Below are positions 12,604-24,260 of a stretch of 64,000 bases of DNA, in pieces. The DNA is from Termitomyces sp. T153. Its lineage: Eukaryota > Basidiomycota > Agaricomycetes > Agaricales > Lyophyllaceae. Location: NCBI GenBank assembly GCA_018296165.2, contig JACKQL020000004.1, forward strand, positions 1,488,001 through 1,552,000, written 5' to 3'. The notes under the pieces are model-generated. The model did not search any database. It saw only the letters and a program-made list of their open reading frames with translations, and had not been told where the DNA came from. Made by a program: the position numbers and the translations under genes. Position 1 is the first letter of the stretch. Every line of letters begins with the position of its first letter.

Positions 12604-13358
12604 GAGTTGAGGCAGATATATGAGAGCGAAGGTTGATCGTCAAGGTCAAGATACCAAAGGGAAGGTCTACGACTAGGGTACTGAGAGATCCGGATCTATT
12701 AAGTTAAGGGTTGTGGTTTATGTACGTCTGATCAGTCGTTGGTTTGTCTTCGAACAAACCAACATGTACCATTTCGTGTCACATGAACTTCTCGAAAGGT
12801 AGCCCCGAGATTCCGGAGAATCACTATTTTTGAGAATTCGGTATCCTGATAATTTTATGATCGATTAGAGTCATTATGAAAGAAACTAATCCTTTCTTGT
12901 TCCCTGACCAATTAAGTTCGGTTGGTGGGCTTTTTTAAACTAGGTACTCTTTTAGGAAGTACTTATTCATCGGAGATGAGACCCGCGGCGACACTTTAAG
13001 CTCGTTCGACAAATGATCGGGTAAGATGTGATGGGAGGTTGGCCGGGGTTTAACGTTTACCGTTCGTCCTTTGTTTCTTTTAACTAATCATTGTTCACTG
13101 TCCTCATATACCTGCGGGTGGCGTTTGGGATGACTTCGTTGTCTCACACTGCGCTTGCAGGTAAGTCTCAATCCCCTATTTGGCCATTGTCATCTCACAC
13201 TGCGCTCGCAGCGCACATTCCTTTTGATACTCCATATATGCGACATCATAAACTTGGCGAAGGCTTAGTCAGACTCGGACTATCGATTGAGTTTGGATGC
13301 CGACGGTTACTTTTCAAACATTCTACAGTCAGTCGCGCACAAAAGCAAACTCAACTAT
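12604..13358. other. Upstream region of the monooxygenase gene
   Basis: No gene supported. It should contain the promoter of the minus-strand monooxygenase gene. The right part borders the transposon-rich segment. Confidence 0.5.
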
Positions 13359-13565
13359 CATTGCTGGCAGCTAATAGTGTTTCCTGAGGATGTACTGAAA
13401 AAGAGACCTGTTATGTCATTTCTAAATAGGATATTTCTAATGGAAAAAGGCCCTAAACAATGGGAAAAGCCTTTTTCCAAAGGAAAGTTCTGTCAAAGTA
13501 AATAATGATATAACAGGTTTCTTTTTTCATTTTCTCAATGGAGACAGAATCCAGTGCCAGCAGTG
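13359..13565. mobile_element. Non-autonomous CACTG-ended MITE, copy 1
   Basis: A 207-bp element without coding capacity. The left tip CATTGCTGGCA and right tip TGCCAGCAGTG are inverted repeats. The similarity continues inward, for example AGAGACCTGTTATGTCATT on the left against the reverse complement of AATGATATAACAGGTTTCTT on the right, so the element is nearly palindromic. It is flanked by the direct repeat TAT (13356-13358 and 13566-13568), a 3-bp target duplication as made by CACTA/EnSpm-type transposases. It contains no CpG. Family assignment rests on tips and duplication length only. Confidence 0.75.
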
Positions 13566-13988
13566 TATGTAATCTCTATGATTTATCTGTTACAGTAAAT
13601 ACATTCTATTTTTTTTGGTGGTGCTATCTACATCTGCACAGAACAAATCCTGTCGGCTTTCAAGTTACCCACTTTAACATAGGGGAATTGAACTGTCATC
13701 AAAGGAAAGAATGCTTTTGACATTGTTTGAGCCAACAGTTTGAACTCAAAGCCTTGTGCTGCATTATGTCAACAGAGGGATCAGGGGGCATAGAGTCATG
13801 TGGTGTGCTGCTTCACCATGTGTCTCTCCATAGTGAATACCCCATTACATTGTATCTACCACAAGCACAAGCTTTACTTAACTTATTTATCACTTATATT
13901 TAGCAGTGCCCTTTAGTGCTGCCAATTTAAGTAGTAAAAAAGCAGTATAGACCATGTTAGACTTGGCTGCACTCCAAATGACCCAACA
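13566..13988. other. Spacer between two MITE copies
   Basis: About 420 bp without a supported gene. It has a single CpG (near 13,654), so it is probably repeat-derived too, but I recognise no ends. Confidence 0.5.
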
Positions 13989-14190
13989 CACTGCTAGGGT
14001 CAGAAAATGTTTCTAATGGAGAAAGAGTCAAAGAAACACATCATCTGTTTCTTGGCTAGCTTTTTACTATAGAAAAAGGCAAATTTCCTTTGTTCAAGAC
14101 TTCTTCCATCAGAAATTGCCACATAGGAAATGGCATATTAGGTTTCCTTTTGATTTTTTCCCAAGGAAACACAATTGAGTGCCAGCAGTG
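13989..14190. mobile_element. Non-autonomous CACTG-ended MITE, copy 2
   Basis: A 202-bp element of the same family as the copy at 13359. Tips are CACTGCTAGG and TGCCAGCAGTG, with further inverted similarity inward (AATGTTTCTAATGG against the reverse complement of CCCAAGGAAACACAATT). The direct repeat ACA flanks it (13986-13988 and 14191-14193), which differs from the TAT around copy 1, so the two inserted independently. It is free of CpG. It ends 34 bp from the broken membrane-protein gene. Confidence 0.75.
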
Positions 14191-14223
14191 ACACCAGCAT
14201 AACTAGGTCATATCATGAACAGA

Positions 14224-14676
14224 TCATGAATGTAGTTCATTTGAAAGAGAGCACCACACAATCAAGAGATCTGAAAGGAATGTAAAAACAGAGAGTGTTG
14301 CATAGAACATTACATTGATCTGCAGGCATTGTGTAGCTAAAAAATATGCCCAGGGGCCACCAGGATAATTGCGGTTATCAATATAGATATCCTGGACTGT
14401 CTTGGCTTGGACGATCATGAAAAGAGTCTCAATGGTTATTAGGAATGTAGTGTTGAAAGCGTTCATCTCGCGTCTTCCACAGAAAAGAGACACAGGAAGC
14501 ATACAGGACGAGTTGAGCACCTACAAGTAGCTTGTCAGTCACGTAAAATGAAGGGTTTGTCAGATCTATAACACAGTCCACATACCATACCCTGTTCCGC
14601 ACACAAAGTCGCCAGCCACGAGAGTCCGTTCCAAAAATATGTCCTTGGACAACTCGTCTGGTCCGTAGTACGACAT
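14224..14676 (-). pseudogene. Broken agaricomycete multi-pass membrane protein gene
   Basis: The ATG at 14676 opens an exon (MSYYGPDELSKDIFLERTLV) that splices at GTATGT into a second exon coding for QLVLYASCVSFLWKTR. The frame then runs into a stop (DERFQHYIPNNH). The following frame carries the continuation expected for this family: ITIETLFMIVQAKTVQD, then YIDNRNYPGGPWAYF and NVMFYATLSVFTFLSDLLIV. A single frameshift near 14,460 is therefore likely. After the fourth or so transmembrane helix the gene stops (VWCSLSNELHS) and the rest of the usual seven-helix protein is absent. The MITE at 13989-14190 sits directly downstream and may have displaced it. The function of the family is unknown to me. 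Confidence 0.75.
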
Positions 14677-16131
14677 TTCGAGTGAAGCGTCTGTCAGCGG
14701 AGACCGCCGTCAAAGATTGTTAAAAAGACTCGTGGAGATAATGGTATTGAGTGTACCAGGGTCATTCGAGGAACTTTAGAAGGGCTTTATACAACCCACG
14801 CTCGGTCGGGAGCCGCTGCTCGAGCCCGAGTCTAGAAGGATCAATTACCCGGGAAATTAATCATGTAAGAGAAACGGATACTTTGGCAACGACATGTGTA
14901 CATTGTTTCACGACAGATACTTCCGAGGGCTGAGTAACCAGCCGATGGGGTTGAAGAGAAGAACGAAGAACCAAATGAGGCGGACATGAGTCCATTGCTT
15001 ATTGAGATGAGTGTGCTCAAAATGGACCAATCTTTGTTCCAGAACCGGTTTCACGTATGAATCTAAGCTAGAGTTAGGGCAGGCCTGCCCTCACAGGTAT
15101 GACCATAGCTGTTATCTGAATATCAAATAAAGTAAAAAGACGGGCTGCGATGAGTCCCCATGTCAAAGTGTGCTGTACAGCTACGAGGACTTGAATGACG
15201 CTTTCGACAGCTCCTTTCCAAGATCACGTCAATCTAACTAGACATCTGCATCATTGTAAACTCTAAGCCGGCTGCAGGCGACGATTTATTGCTTATCTAG
15301 ACGGTTTTTTTCCTTTGTATCCCATTCATGACATATATGGACAGTTGACTTCGTAGAAGGCATGGAGGCAATCATGATTGCCCCAAAGCCCGTGAACCCT
15401 CCGTGGGAAGAGAATTGTTGGTCAACTATAACATCTCAAAGGCATTGCCTCTTGGTAAGGTGTAGAAGTAGCTCGTGCTTATCAGATGGAGACAGGCGAT
15501 TGTAATCGATGAAGAGGTTGGTGCGTTATCGTACGGCTTAATACGGGAAAGAATATGAAGTTGCCAACAACCTTGAAACTGAGAAGGATGACACACAGCG
15601 ACTTGTGTTTGTTTGTTTTGAGACATGTAGCCAGCAAAGGAAAGCTGATATTCACTTTCATTTCTCTTCCCAACGGAACTGTCGACGTCGTTTTCGACTG
15701 ATAACGCTCGTTTACACCCATAATCCTATACTTCGGCCGGCCACAACAGCACTGATCACCGACACGCGGTCCAATCTCGCCCTAATCTGCTGTGGCAGCC
15801 TCGAGGCAGAATCAAACGACTTCGTGGCTCAATATCAACAACACGGCTTTGCCTGCTGCTTTTAGCTTCCTCCATCCATTCACAATTGGTTTTTTACTTT
15901 TCTTTGCCCCTCCATCGTCGCTGTAGTCAAAATCCCTCCTCCTACCGACTTGGAGGTCTCACGCGTCGAACCGAACAGGAATTTTTGACTTGCTCTTTCT
16001 CCCTCACCGCAGCACAGCCCTTTCTTTTGCCAATAGCAATACAGGTCCCGTTGAGGTCGACGTGATTGCTGCAAGTCAAGCCCTATCATATACCATCGAT
16101 CACCGGCTACCATAATACCATAATCAGCAAC
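14677..16131. other. Intergenic region upstream of the PX-kinase gene
   Basis: About 1.45 kb with no convincing exon. The last 250 bp before the kinase ATG are pyrimidine-rich (for example TTTTTTACTTTTCTTTGCCC near 15,890), a common look for fungal promoters and 5' leaders. Confidence 0.5.
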
Positions 16132-19100
16132 ATGACCATCGACAGCCATCACTCAATTCGCCGTCCTGCAAACCGCACCGAACAAGAGGGCCCATGGAGC
16201 GTGAGTGTTGCAGAAACGCCACACGACCCATACTCCTACAGTATTTACATAAAGAGTGAGTCTATTTCCCCGTTGCAAGTTTCATCCCTGATCTTCTTGG
16301 TCCTATCACTACATTCATACTATCCTTCTTGCCCACCGTATGATCGTATTTGCTTCACGTACTCAACTTTGTCTGTACTCTCCTTTCAGCTCCAAACCAC
16401 AACCTCACCCTCACCCGGACGGTCAAAGAAATCGTTGAACTTGATCGCAAGCTTCGCGAGTCTTATCCTGGTGTCAAAGTTCCTGAGTTTCCCATTGGCA
16501 TGCAGTCACTCCCTCCGCCTCCGCCGAAACGCAAGTCAACATTTTTGAACACTCTATCTCGTCTCGCATCCCCTTCATCCGTGAAGACCGGCCGTCGTGG
16601 CGCTAATGCGAGCGTTAGCCCTTCAACTCTCCCTACACCTTTGACTTCTCCATCAGGAGAACTCAACGACCCTTTCACTAACTTCAACACCACGGTCTTG
16701 GAACCCGTTCCCCCTGTTTCCCCGTCTGCTAACAGTACGGGCCTTGCATCTTACCTAACTGCAATCTCGAACACAGCGGGTCTTCGCAGTGCTCGAGTTT
16801 GGAAACGCTTTGTCAGAGTTCGGACTGACGACTTGGAGAGTGTTCGCGTTGAGCGTGCGATCAAGAGGGTGCGGTCGGATCTTGCTGCTCATTTGGGGGG
16901 TCTGGCGAAGGAGAAGGAGAATACACACAAGGGTACCAATAAGGCCGATTCCATCGTGGCCCCAAGCGAGACAAGAACCGTCCTCGAGGAGCAAGTCAAC
17001 GGAAGTGAAGCCCACCAGGCCGTCGATCAGGCCCAGACTATCAAAGAAGTCGACGTGGCTCCAGCCGAAGACACCGAGTTTGCGCCTCCTAGTAACACCG
17101 TCACGGATGCTGTCCCAGCGGAGACTCCATCGCTGACCGATTCACCGCACTCCAACCCTGTACAACCTGTTGAGGAAGTCACTGGGGACGAAGTTGAAGT
17201 CAACCCCGATCTCGTTGAAGAGGTTTCCACTCCCGTGGCAGCCGAGGCACCTACTCGGATCCCACGCTCTCACTCTGCTGACTTCGACAAGTCTCGCATG
17301 TCTCGAGTGTTCGCCAATTCCGTCCCCAGTCATGACGGCACCTCTTCACAGACAGGCGATGAGTCTTCGGCATCTACGACTGGTGGAAGTGTTCGTCGTT
17401 CTCAGCGCAAGAAACGTTCAAGGTCGACGATGCCCAAAGAGCCCCGGAAGTCGCAGAGGAAAGTGGTTATTGATGACTTCGAGATGTTGAGGGTCCTTGG
17501 AAAGGGTTGTGCAGGCAAGGTCTTACTTGTCAGGCATAAGACAACGTCAGACCTGTATGCGTTGAAGGCCATTACCAAGAGACACGTGTTGGCTCATCAG
17601 GAGCTGCAGCATACACTTACGGAGCAGGCAGTGTTGAAGAGGATGTCGGCCGGTTCCAAAGATCCTTTTGTTGTAAAACTGTGGTGGAGTTTCCATGATA
17701 AAGAGAATTTGTTCCTAGTCATGGTGCGTGCCTCTGAGGCTAATTGTCTGATAAAGTTCACATTCTATTACTTTTGCAGGATTTCCACCCTGGAGGTGAC
17801 TTGGCCACGCAACTCGCGCGATGGGGACGCCTGGGTCGTGATCGTGCTCGCTTCTACGCTGCGGAGATTGTTGAAGGCTGTGAGGGCCTTCATGCTGCGG
17901 GCGTCATCTACCGTGATCTCAAGCCCGAGAATATCCTTATTGGTTCGGACGGCCATATAGTCCTAACTGATTTTGGCCTATCGAAGGAATTCCCGAGGAA
18001 AGTTAATCAAACTGCCAACTCGACACCTTATGGATCGCGGGAGTTCTACTCTTCAGTCCCCGGTTCTCCTCAGCCAGCTACTCCGCCGTGGATGAGGATT
18101 GATGCCGCGGGTGATCTTGCCATTGGATGGCCCGGGCAAGTAGCTGGACACACCGACCAAACGACGACGTTCTGCGGGACTGCGGAGTATCTTGCCCCCG
18201 AGGTGATCCAAGGATTGCCATACAGTTACGAAGTCGACTGGTGGAGTTTTGGGACCATGCTTTACGAGATGTTGACGGGCATTGTGAGTTTAAAACCCCT
18301 CCTATCATTGAGGACAAATAGTGATCGAATGGAATTTTGTTGTTTTGTAGACACCTTTTTGGGCGAACAATCACTCAGACATGTATGTTCGAGTCTTGCA
18401 GGATGAGCTGCAGTTTCCAGAGGATCGAGCACTTGATCAAGACACAAAGAGTCTCATTCGTGGGGTGGGTTGCCAACCCTATCTGAATGGTGACTTGGCT
18501 GTTTATCTTGACTTTTTCTAGCTCCTTCAAAGAAATCCTGCCCTCAGAATATGTGAACCTCGGATAAAGAAACATCCTTATTTTTCAATGATGTACGTTT
18601 CATTGTTCGACGACATACCTTGATGTTTCTCATTCAAATTTACAGAGATTGGTCTCACGTGTACTATAAACGCTATATACGTATGTTCTTTGATGCCACT
18701 TTTGGTTTCGATGTGATACTCAAGTCATTCATTTCCAGCCCCGTATATCCCGCCCATTGATCCGGCTAATGCAGGCGACACACAGAACTTCGATGACACC
18801 TTCCTTGACATGGAGCCTGTCCTTGACGAATATATTGATGACCAGATCGATACGGATCAGGAACCGGAGCACCCGGACACAGATCGCACTGACGACGAAT
18901 CTAGCACCACCCCCTCGCAGTCGCGCAGTTCTTCTATTCGCCCGCAACAAAAAGTCGTTCTCGAAGACACTGTAGATGTCTTTGACGGCTACTCGTTCAA
19001 GGGTCGTCATTCTTTGCTTCTTGATGATGACGATGATGGAGACAGTAGTGGCTCGCAAGGGGATAGTGAAGAGGACGAAGATGAAGATGAGAACGAAGAT

Positions 19101-20300
19101 ATAATCCCGAACCTCGAGCCTATCGATACGACACCTGCTCTCGACAACGTTGTTCCAGAGGGCATCAATGTTGAGGTTCAAGAACCCAAGACTCCTGAAG
19201 CTCGTCCTGTCTTTGTTTCAGAGGATATTACTGAAGACATTCCTGCATTGCCACCAAAGGAAAAACATTCGTCTCCAATCCCATCTCAGACCGAGATCTT
19301 GACAATGGTCCATACACCAGAAGAACAATCCAAATCAGTCGAAGAGCCAAAATTAGTTGAGGAGCCCAAACAATTGGAGGAGTCTGAATCAACAGAGGAG
19401 CTCAGAGCTCGGAAGAGCAAGGAACTGCCTACCCCTGGACCCGAAGAGGCCATTCCTCCTGCAATACCGGAGAAAGAAGACAAGGAAGTCAATGAAATCA
19501 AAACGAAAACCGCGTTCTTGACCAACGGTGCAACCCGTGGCATCGCCAAATTCAGCGGAAGGAGTCGTAGAGAAAAATCCGGTGTTCCCGCGCTGGATCG
19601 CTATCTCTCCGATGGCGGCGACGAAACCGAAGTCACCGAGCGGGAGGAAGATGAGGACGATGACTGGGATTTCATTGAGGCTGTCGATGGTGAAGATCGT
19701 AACGGAGCTAAGGGTACCAGCCTTTTCGCTCGTGGCGTGGTCGACAGATACAGGCTGGCTGTGTTCAGGATAGCGTCTACAACACCATCTCAACAACGCT
19801 CTGGGCCACGATCGTTCTCGGGCATGTCGAAGAACTCGGAAACGACTCCTTCGGAGTCTGCGGATTCGCCCAGTCCCTCTCAACGACGTGGGCGGGCACC
19901 GCTCAACTTTCGTAAACATCCTGGACAATTCTTGCGCGCCAAGTCTCCTGGTGTTCCACCTTCGACATTTTCCTCCAAATCGAGTGGGACCACTAAATCC
20001 TTTGCTTCCGTCTCCAACACCCTCTCTGGCGCATCGTCAACAGGAGGATTACTGACACCATCCCCGTCGACCTCTCATTCGCTCAAGTCGAAAGAATCGG
20101 CGCTGTCCGTTGGCGAACAGAGCTTGTCTTCGGATCAGTCAGGCCCTGGCGAAAGCACCGCAGAGGCTCCAGGGGAGATGATCAGAAGCCGGCCTCTCAC
20201 GGGAGAGCTAGAAAAACAGAAAAATAAGAAGCTCAAGAAGTACAAGGAAAACGCAGAGAAGGTGTTCTCCCTTTTCTCATCACCTCGCCAGCAGTTATAA
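16132..20300 (+). CDS. AGC-family protein kinase with split PX domain
   Basis: A cytosolic Ser/Thr kinase probably recruited to phosphoinositide membranes. Seven exons (16132-16255, 16390-17723, 17780-18283, 18351-18464, 18522-18592, 18646-18680, 18739-20300) sum to 3,744 nt, giving 1,247 residues. PX-domain strands start near residue 23 (WSVSVAETPHDPYSYSIYIK) and a PX C-terminal helix appears about 100 residues later (LASYLTAISNTAGLRSARVW), so the PX domain carries a large insertion. The kinase domain begins near residue 445: glycine loop LGKGCAGKVLLV, catalytic lysine in YALKAI, YRDLKPEN, DFGLSKE, CGTAEYLAPE. The activation segment is about 50 residues longer than usual. After the domain comes the AGC tail (FDGYSF) and a long acidic, Ser-rich, disordered C-terminus ending in a Lys-rich helix (KQKNKKLKKYKENAEKVFSL). 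It resembles SGK/YPK-type kinases in domain order. Target unknown. Confidence 0.92.
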
Positions 20301-21239
20301 TCGAGTGTGCTTTCGCATTGCATTTGCTCTAATTTTTCTTTCTTCTCGTTCCATTACTTATATGGGTTCATTGGACAATCAAGTACGAAAACCAAATTTT
20401 CTGTATGCAATCTTCAAGATCAGACTATCATATGCTTTCGAACTATTTTATTGCCATTTATCCCATCGGCCACGCTCCCTTCCCTTCCCTTCCATTCTCC
20501 ATCATATCATCTACACGCATACTTGTCTCTGTCGTCCGTAGTTAGCCGTATGATGTGCTTCCGCACCGTCAACTCATTACCACACACATCTCCTGTCCTT
20601 ACTTATAGTATACCACAATGTTTTGTTGTCGCAGAACAGAACAACCCACTAGATCGCTCCTTCTAATGTCTTATCACACTTGTGGAAAGTACCTCGGGTT
20701 AAAAGTACGAATTATGAGTTGTGGCCGTGAAGATGGATTCAGGTGTTTCCCCTGCATCTCCTGCATCAATCATCTGTATCAGGTTCTGTTTGGAATTTGT
20801 TACCTAACCCGTCTTTCTCCGCAAGTTGCAACGGTTTTAACGCACAACTGCCGACCAAAGGTATTTCTTAATCCTTGAAGTCCTTTATAGTAAAATCATT
20901 TCTCTGAGCATGTTGAACATGCTATTGGCAAGACTCCTGCAATGAAGAACTACGATAACCCTGACGGCCATTGCTGTCACGTGAACTGCCATAGAGATTG
21001 GCTGAATGATGGATGAGAAGCTTGTTGCTGATGCTTGTTGTGCCTTACTCGCTGATCCACTAGTATACTATTTTGGCATTGCCTCAAGGCATGGGTGCAG
21101 CTGTCCTATCAAAAAGCTGACCTAACAGCCACGGCAGGCCCGGGCTCTTGGGCATCGGGCGCTGATTCTCAAGTCTTTCATCTCTGGCCTCCGTTGACTT
21201 CCTGTTATCTGACGCCCGCATCACTCTTGACATACTACC
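20301..21239. other. Intergenic region
   Basis: No supported gene. It contains the 3' flank of the kinase gene and the promoter side of the CorA-type gene. Confidence 0.5.
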
Positions 21240-23812
21240 ATGCCTCGCGAGAACAGCTTTTCTGACTCTGAGGGCCGGTCATTAACGCCAGACCTTGATG
21301 AAGTTGACGAGGGCCCAACTTCCCCGGTCTCTATGAGTGTGAACGCACACCGTCCGACATATTCCATCCCTCACGTAACACAGCCGAGCCCAAGACTCTT
21401 AGTTAACACTCGGTCGCTTTCAAAGCGCTCTGTGCTTTCAAAAATCATATCGAGGTCCCCAACAACACAGAAGACTCGACCTTGGCCCGGGAATGGCAAA
21501 ATCCAGACACCTATTGAAAGATTCCGTGCGGCCGTGCGCAAGGTTATGGCGCTCCACCGAGGTACCTCGTATCTCATGGGCAACGTGGGGCATGTAGGTG
21601 CAGAACCTGGTGTGAACCCACGACGCGCATCTGCAAACCTTCTCTATGGTCATATACGCCAGGACTGTATGATCGAAGTCATCGACTATTCCGCTGTACG
21701 CAGCAGCTTTCGTCGCTTGACTAACAAGGATCTTGTCAATTTTCTGGATGACCCCCTTGCGAGCGAGAGGGAGCCGTGGGTAAAAGTGAGATGGATAAAT
21801 ATCGGTGGACTGAGCTGGGATGTCCTCAGAGCCGTTTCGATCAAATATGGTGCGTAGTATAGCAGATTTGAACGTACATGGAAAATAATGTATATTCTTT
21901 GAAAGACCTCCACCCACTTGCTCTTGAGGATATCTTCCACACTCGGAGCCAAACCCGTTCCAAAGCTGATTACTACACTAAACACCTTTTTTTACGTGTC
22001 CTCTGCCATCAGCTTGGACAGAAAGATGGACCTGTTGTCCATACTGAGTCTATAGCCTTTGATTCTATGTTGATGCATGGCCCTCGCTCCGATTCTCCTT
22101 CTGCCATGAGCGAACCTGACACCTTGGAGAAGGATGCCATGAGAGAAGAGGACGATGATACGATGTACGATGATGTCAGTGGAAACATGTCGAGAAAAGG
22201 GAAGAAACGGGGTCGCTTTTTCCCCTTTATTCGTGCTACCACCCAAGATTTAGAAGGCAATCTAGCCAACATCGGTAGTTCCAGAATTAGCTTGGGCAAG
22301 CTCAAAAGTGGGGTGAGAGCGCATTTTATCCGTGAGTTATCCATCTGTGGCTTATTCGCCTGTAGGCTGCCGCCAAGCGTCGAAAGCAAGCCAAAAATAA
22401 CATAACCCTCAATGCGTTAAAGCAGGTTTGTGACCTGGTGTCCTTGCTGAATCTAAGGGCTTAAGGATGCTACAGGGCGACAGAGTCAACGTCAATGTCT
22501 CCCCAATGTTCATTTTCCTGCTTCGAGACGGTATGTCCATCAAATTCCCCTTCTTGTAAATTTGACAAACAAATGCAGGAACTGTGATCTCCATTCACAC
22601 GGTCCCCAATCTACAGCTTACTTCTCCAATCGGCGCAAGGCTTCGCCAACGAGATACTGGCCTGCGGAATTCTGCAGACCCCTCTCTCTTGGTTCACGCC
22701 TTACTGGATCTTAGTGTGTATCTGATCTTTTGCGCTTTCTAAATGATGGCTTAAAGTTGACAAGTCGTCGATAATGCACTCGAGGTCATTGACGAATTCC
22801 ATACAAAAATCAACAAATTTGAGCGTGCCATTCTACTGAAGCCCAATGTGCAGACCGTTCAATATCGTACGTTCCCTCCGAACCCTTTGAGAATAACACA
22901 GCTCACATAAGCTTTTTACTCTGTTAAGTTCATATCCTTTCTGGTGACCTTATTATGCACAAACGCACTATGGAACCCATCAAAACGTTGATCTATGGTT
23001 TAAGAAGATACGACCTCGACCGATGCCAGGCTTTAATTGATATGTCAGACCCAACGAACGCCCAAGTCAAGGTTGTCGGTTTCATGAGCCACAAGACCAA
23101 AATATACTTGGTGTGTATCTTTCGGCTTTTAGCCACTAGTGCGATCTATATTAAAGAGAGCTGAAACCAGGCTGATGTCTTCGACCACACGGAGTATATA
23201 TTGAGCAGTCTTGACATGTTTGCAGCGATCGCGGAGAATCTTATTGGATATACCTTCAATGTGAGAAAACCGCGTGTTCGTGATATGAAAACTGACCTAT
23301 TCCTCCGCTTAGCTTGCTTCATATGAAATGAATCAAGTCATGTAAGAATCTCGTTACCTCACGTTTCTAGGTACTCAACACCTATGTTTCTACTAGGCGC
23401 CGCCTGACTTTGGCAACAATTATCTTCCTGCCCCTTACATTATTAACAGGATACTTCGTATGTTCGATATCTGTCACTCTTGATCAATCACTCATATCTG
23501 TTTACTAGGGTATGAACTTCGCGTCCTTTTGGGCGGTGAACGAGCATTCCGACCTATTGTGAGCTTTCTCGTTCACCCTACTTCACATGCCTGATCTCTC
23601 AATACCGTAGTTTCTGGGAAATCGCTTTGCCGGTCATGGCTGTTGTCATACCCCTATTCTTGTGGTCTGATATTAAGGAATTGTTTCGCTATATGAAGAA
23701 AAAAATGGCCACTGAGGAAGCTGTGAAGGTATATTAGTTTTATTCAGCTTTTTTCACTTGCCATCATTTGTGACTGATTACTTCATTCGTGTAGACAATT
23801 AAGCAATCTTGA
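21240..23812 (+). CDS. CorA-type divalent metal ion transporter
   Basis: A membrane channel of the CorA/Mg2+ transporter family, about 650 residues in some twelve exons. The first exons (21240-21849, 21906-22312, 22366-22425) close in phase. The N-terminal 90 residues are Ser/Pro-rich. The cytosolic domain carries the typical WINIGGLSWDVLRAVSIKY and DLHPLALEDIFHTRSQ. It is followed by VDNALEVIDEFHTKINKFER and a long helix region (LDRCQALIDMSDPTNAQVKV). Near the C-terminus are two membrane helices (LTLATIIFLPLTLLTGYF and FWEIALPVMAVVIPLFLW) with the signature GMNF between them. A Lys-rich end follows (RYMKKKMATEEAVKTIKQS). The GMN motif is the selectivity filter of this family. Whether it sits in the plasma membrane or vacuole and whether it carries Mg, Mn, Zn or Al cannot be told. 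Confidence 0.92.
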
Positions 23813-24260
23813 ACACGACCATTTGAACTCTAGACTTTGTGTTTACTCTAGCAGAGTTCTAGCAGACTTCAGGGCTTTGTCATGACCCTTACGATTTCAG
23901 TCCTCTTATACCCAAGATTTACTATTACCAATAGGGGCTCGCCATTGACACGAGGATATTCTTTGGAAGTTTTTGGGATGTACCACCACTTGTATCTGAT
24001 TGTTGAACACTTGTCATTCATTTACCACCTATTCAATTGTATCCTCCGTATCTATGCTTACCTTGAAGTGCCTTTGCAATTGTATTGCACTACCTCACCC
24101 TGCATCATAAAATTATGCAATACTACTTTGCTCTTACGCCCCGTCTTAGTGAAAGTTATATTTCGTCTCCTGCACGCCCTAAGCCAGCTTCGGTTACGAT
24201 GGTTTGGAGCCCGACCATCTGAACGCCGACAGTGATAGTCTACATTTGATCTTTTCTTCC
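23813..24260. other. Intergenic region
   Basis: No supported gene. An open frame at 23882-24235 has no family resemblance and is probably chance. Confidence 0.5.

Noticed and set aside
13359..14190. The two MITE copies as the ends of one larger transposon
   Set aside because: Each has its own pair of inverted tips and its own 3-bp duplication (TAT and ACA); the outermost flanks TAT and ACA do not match.
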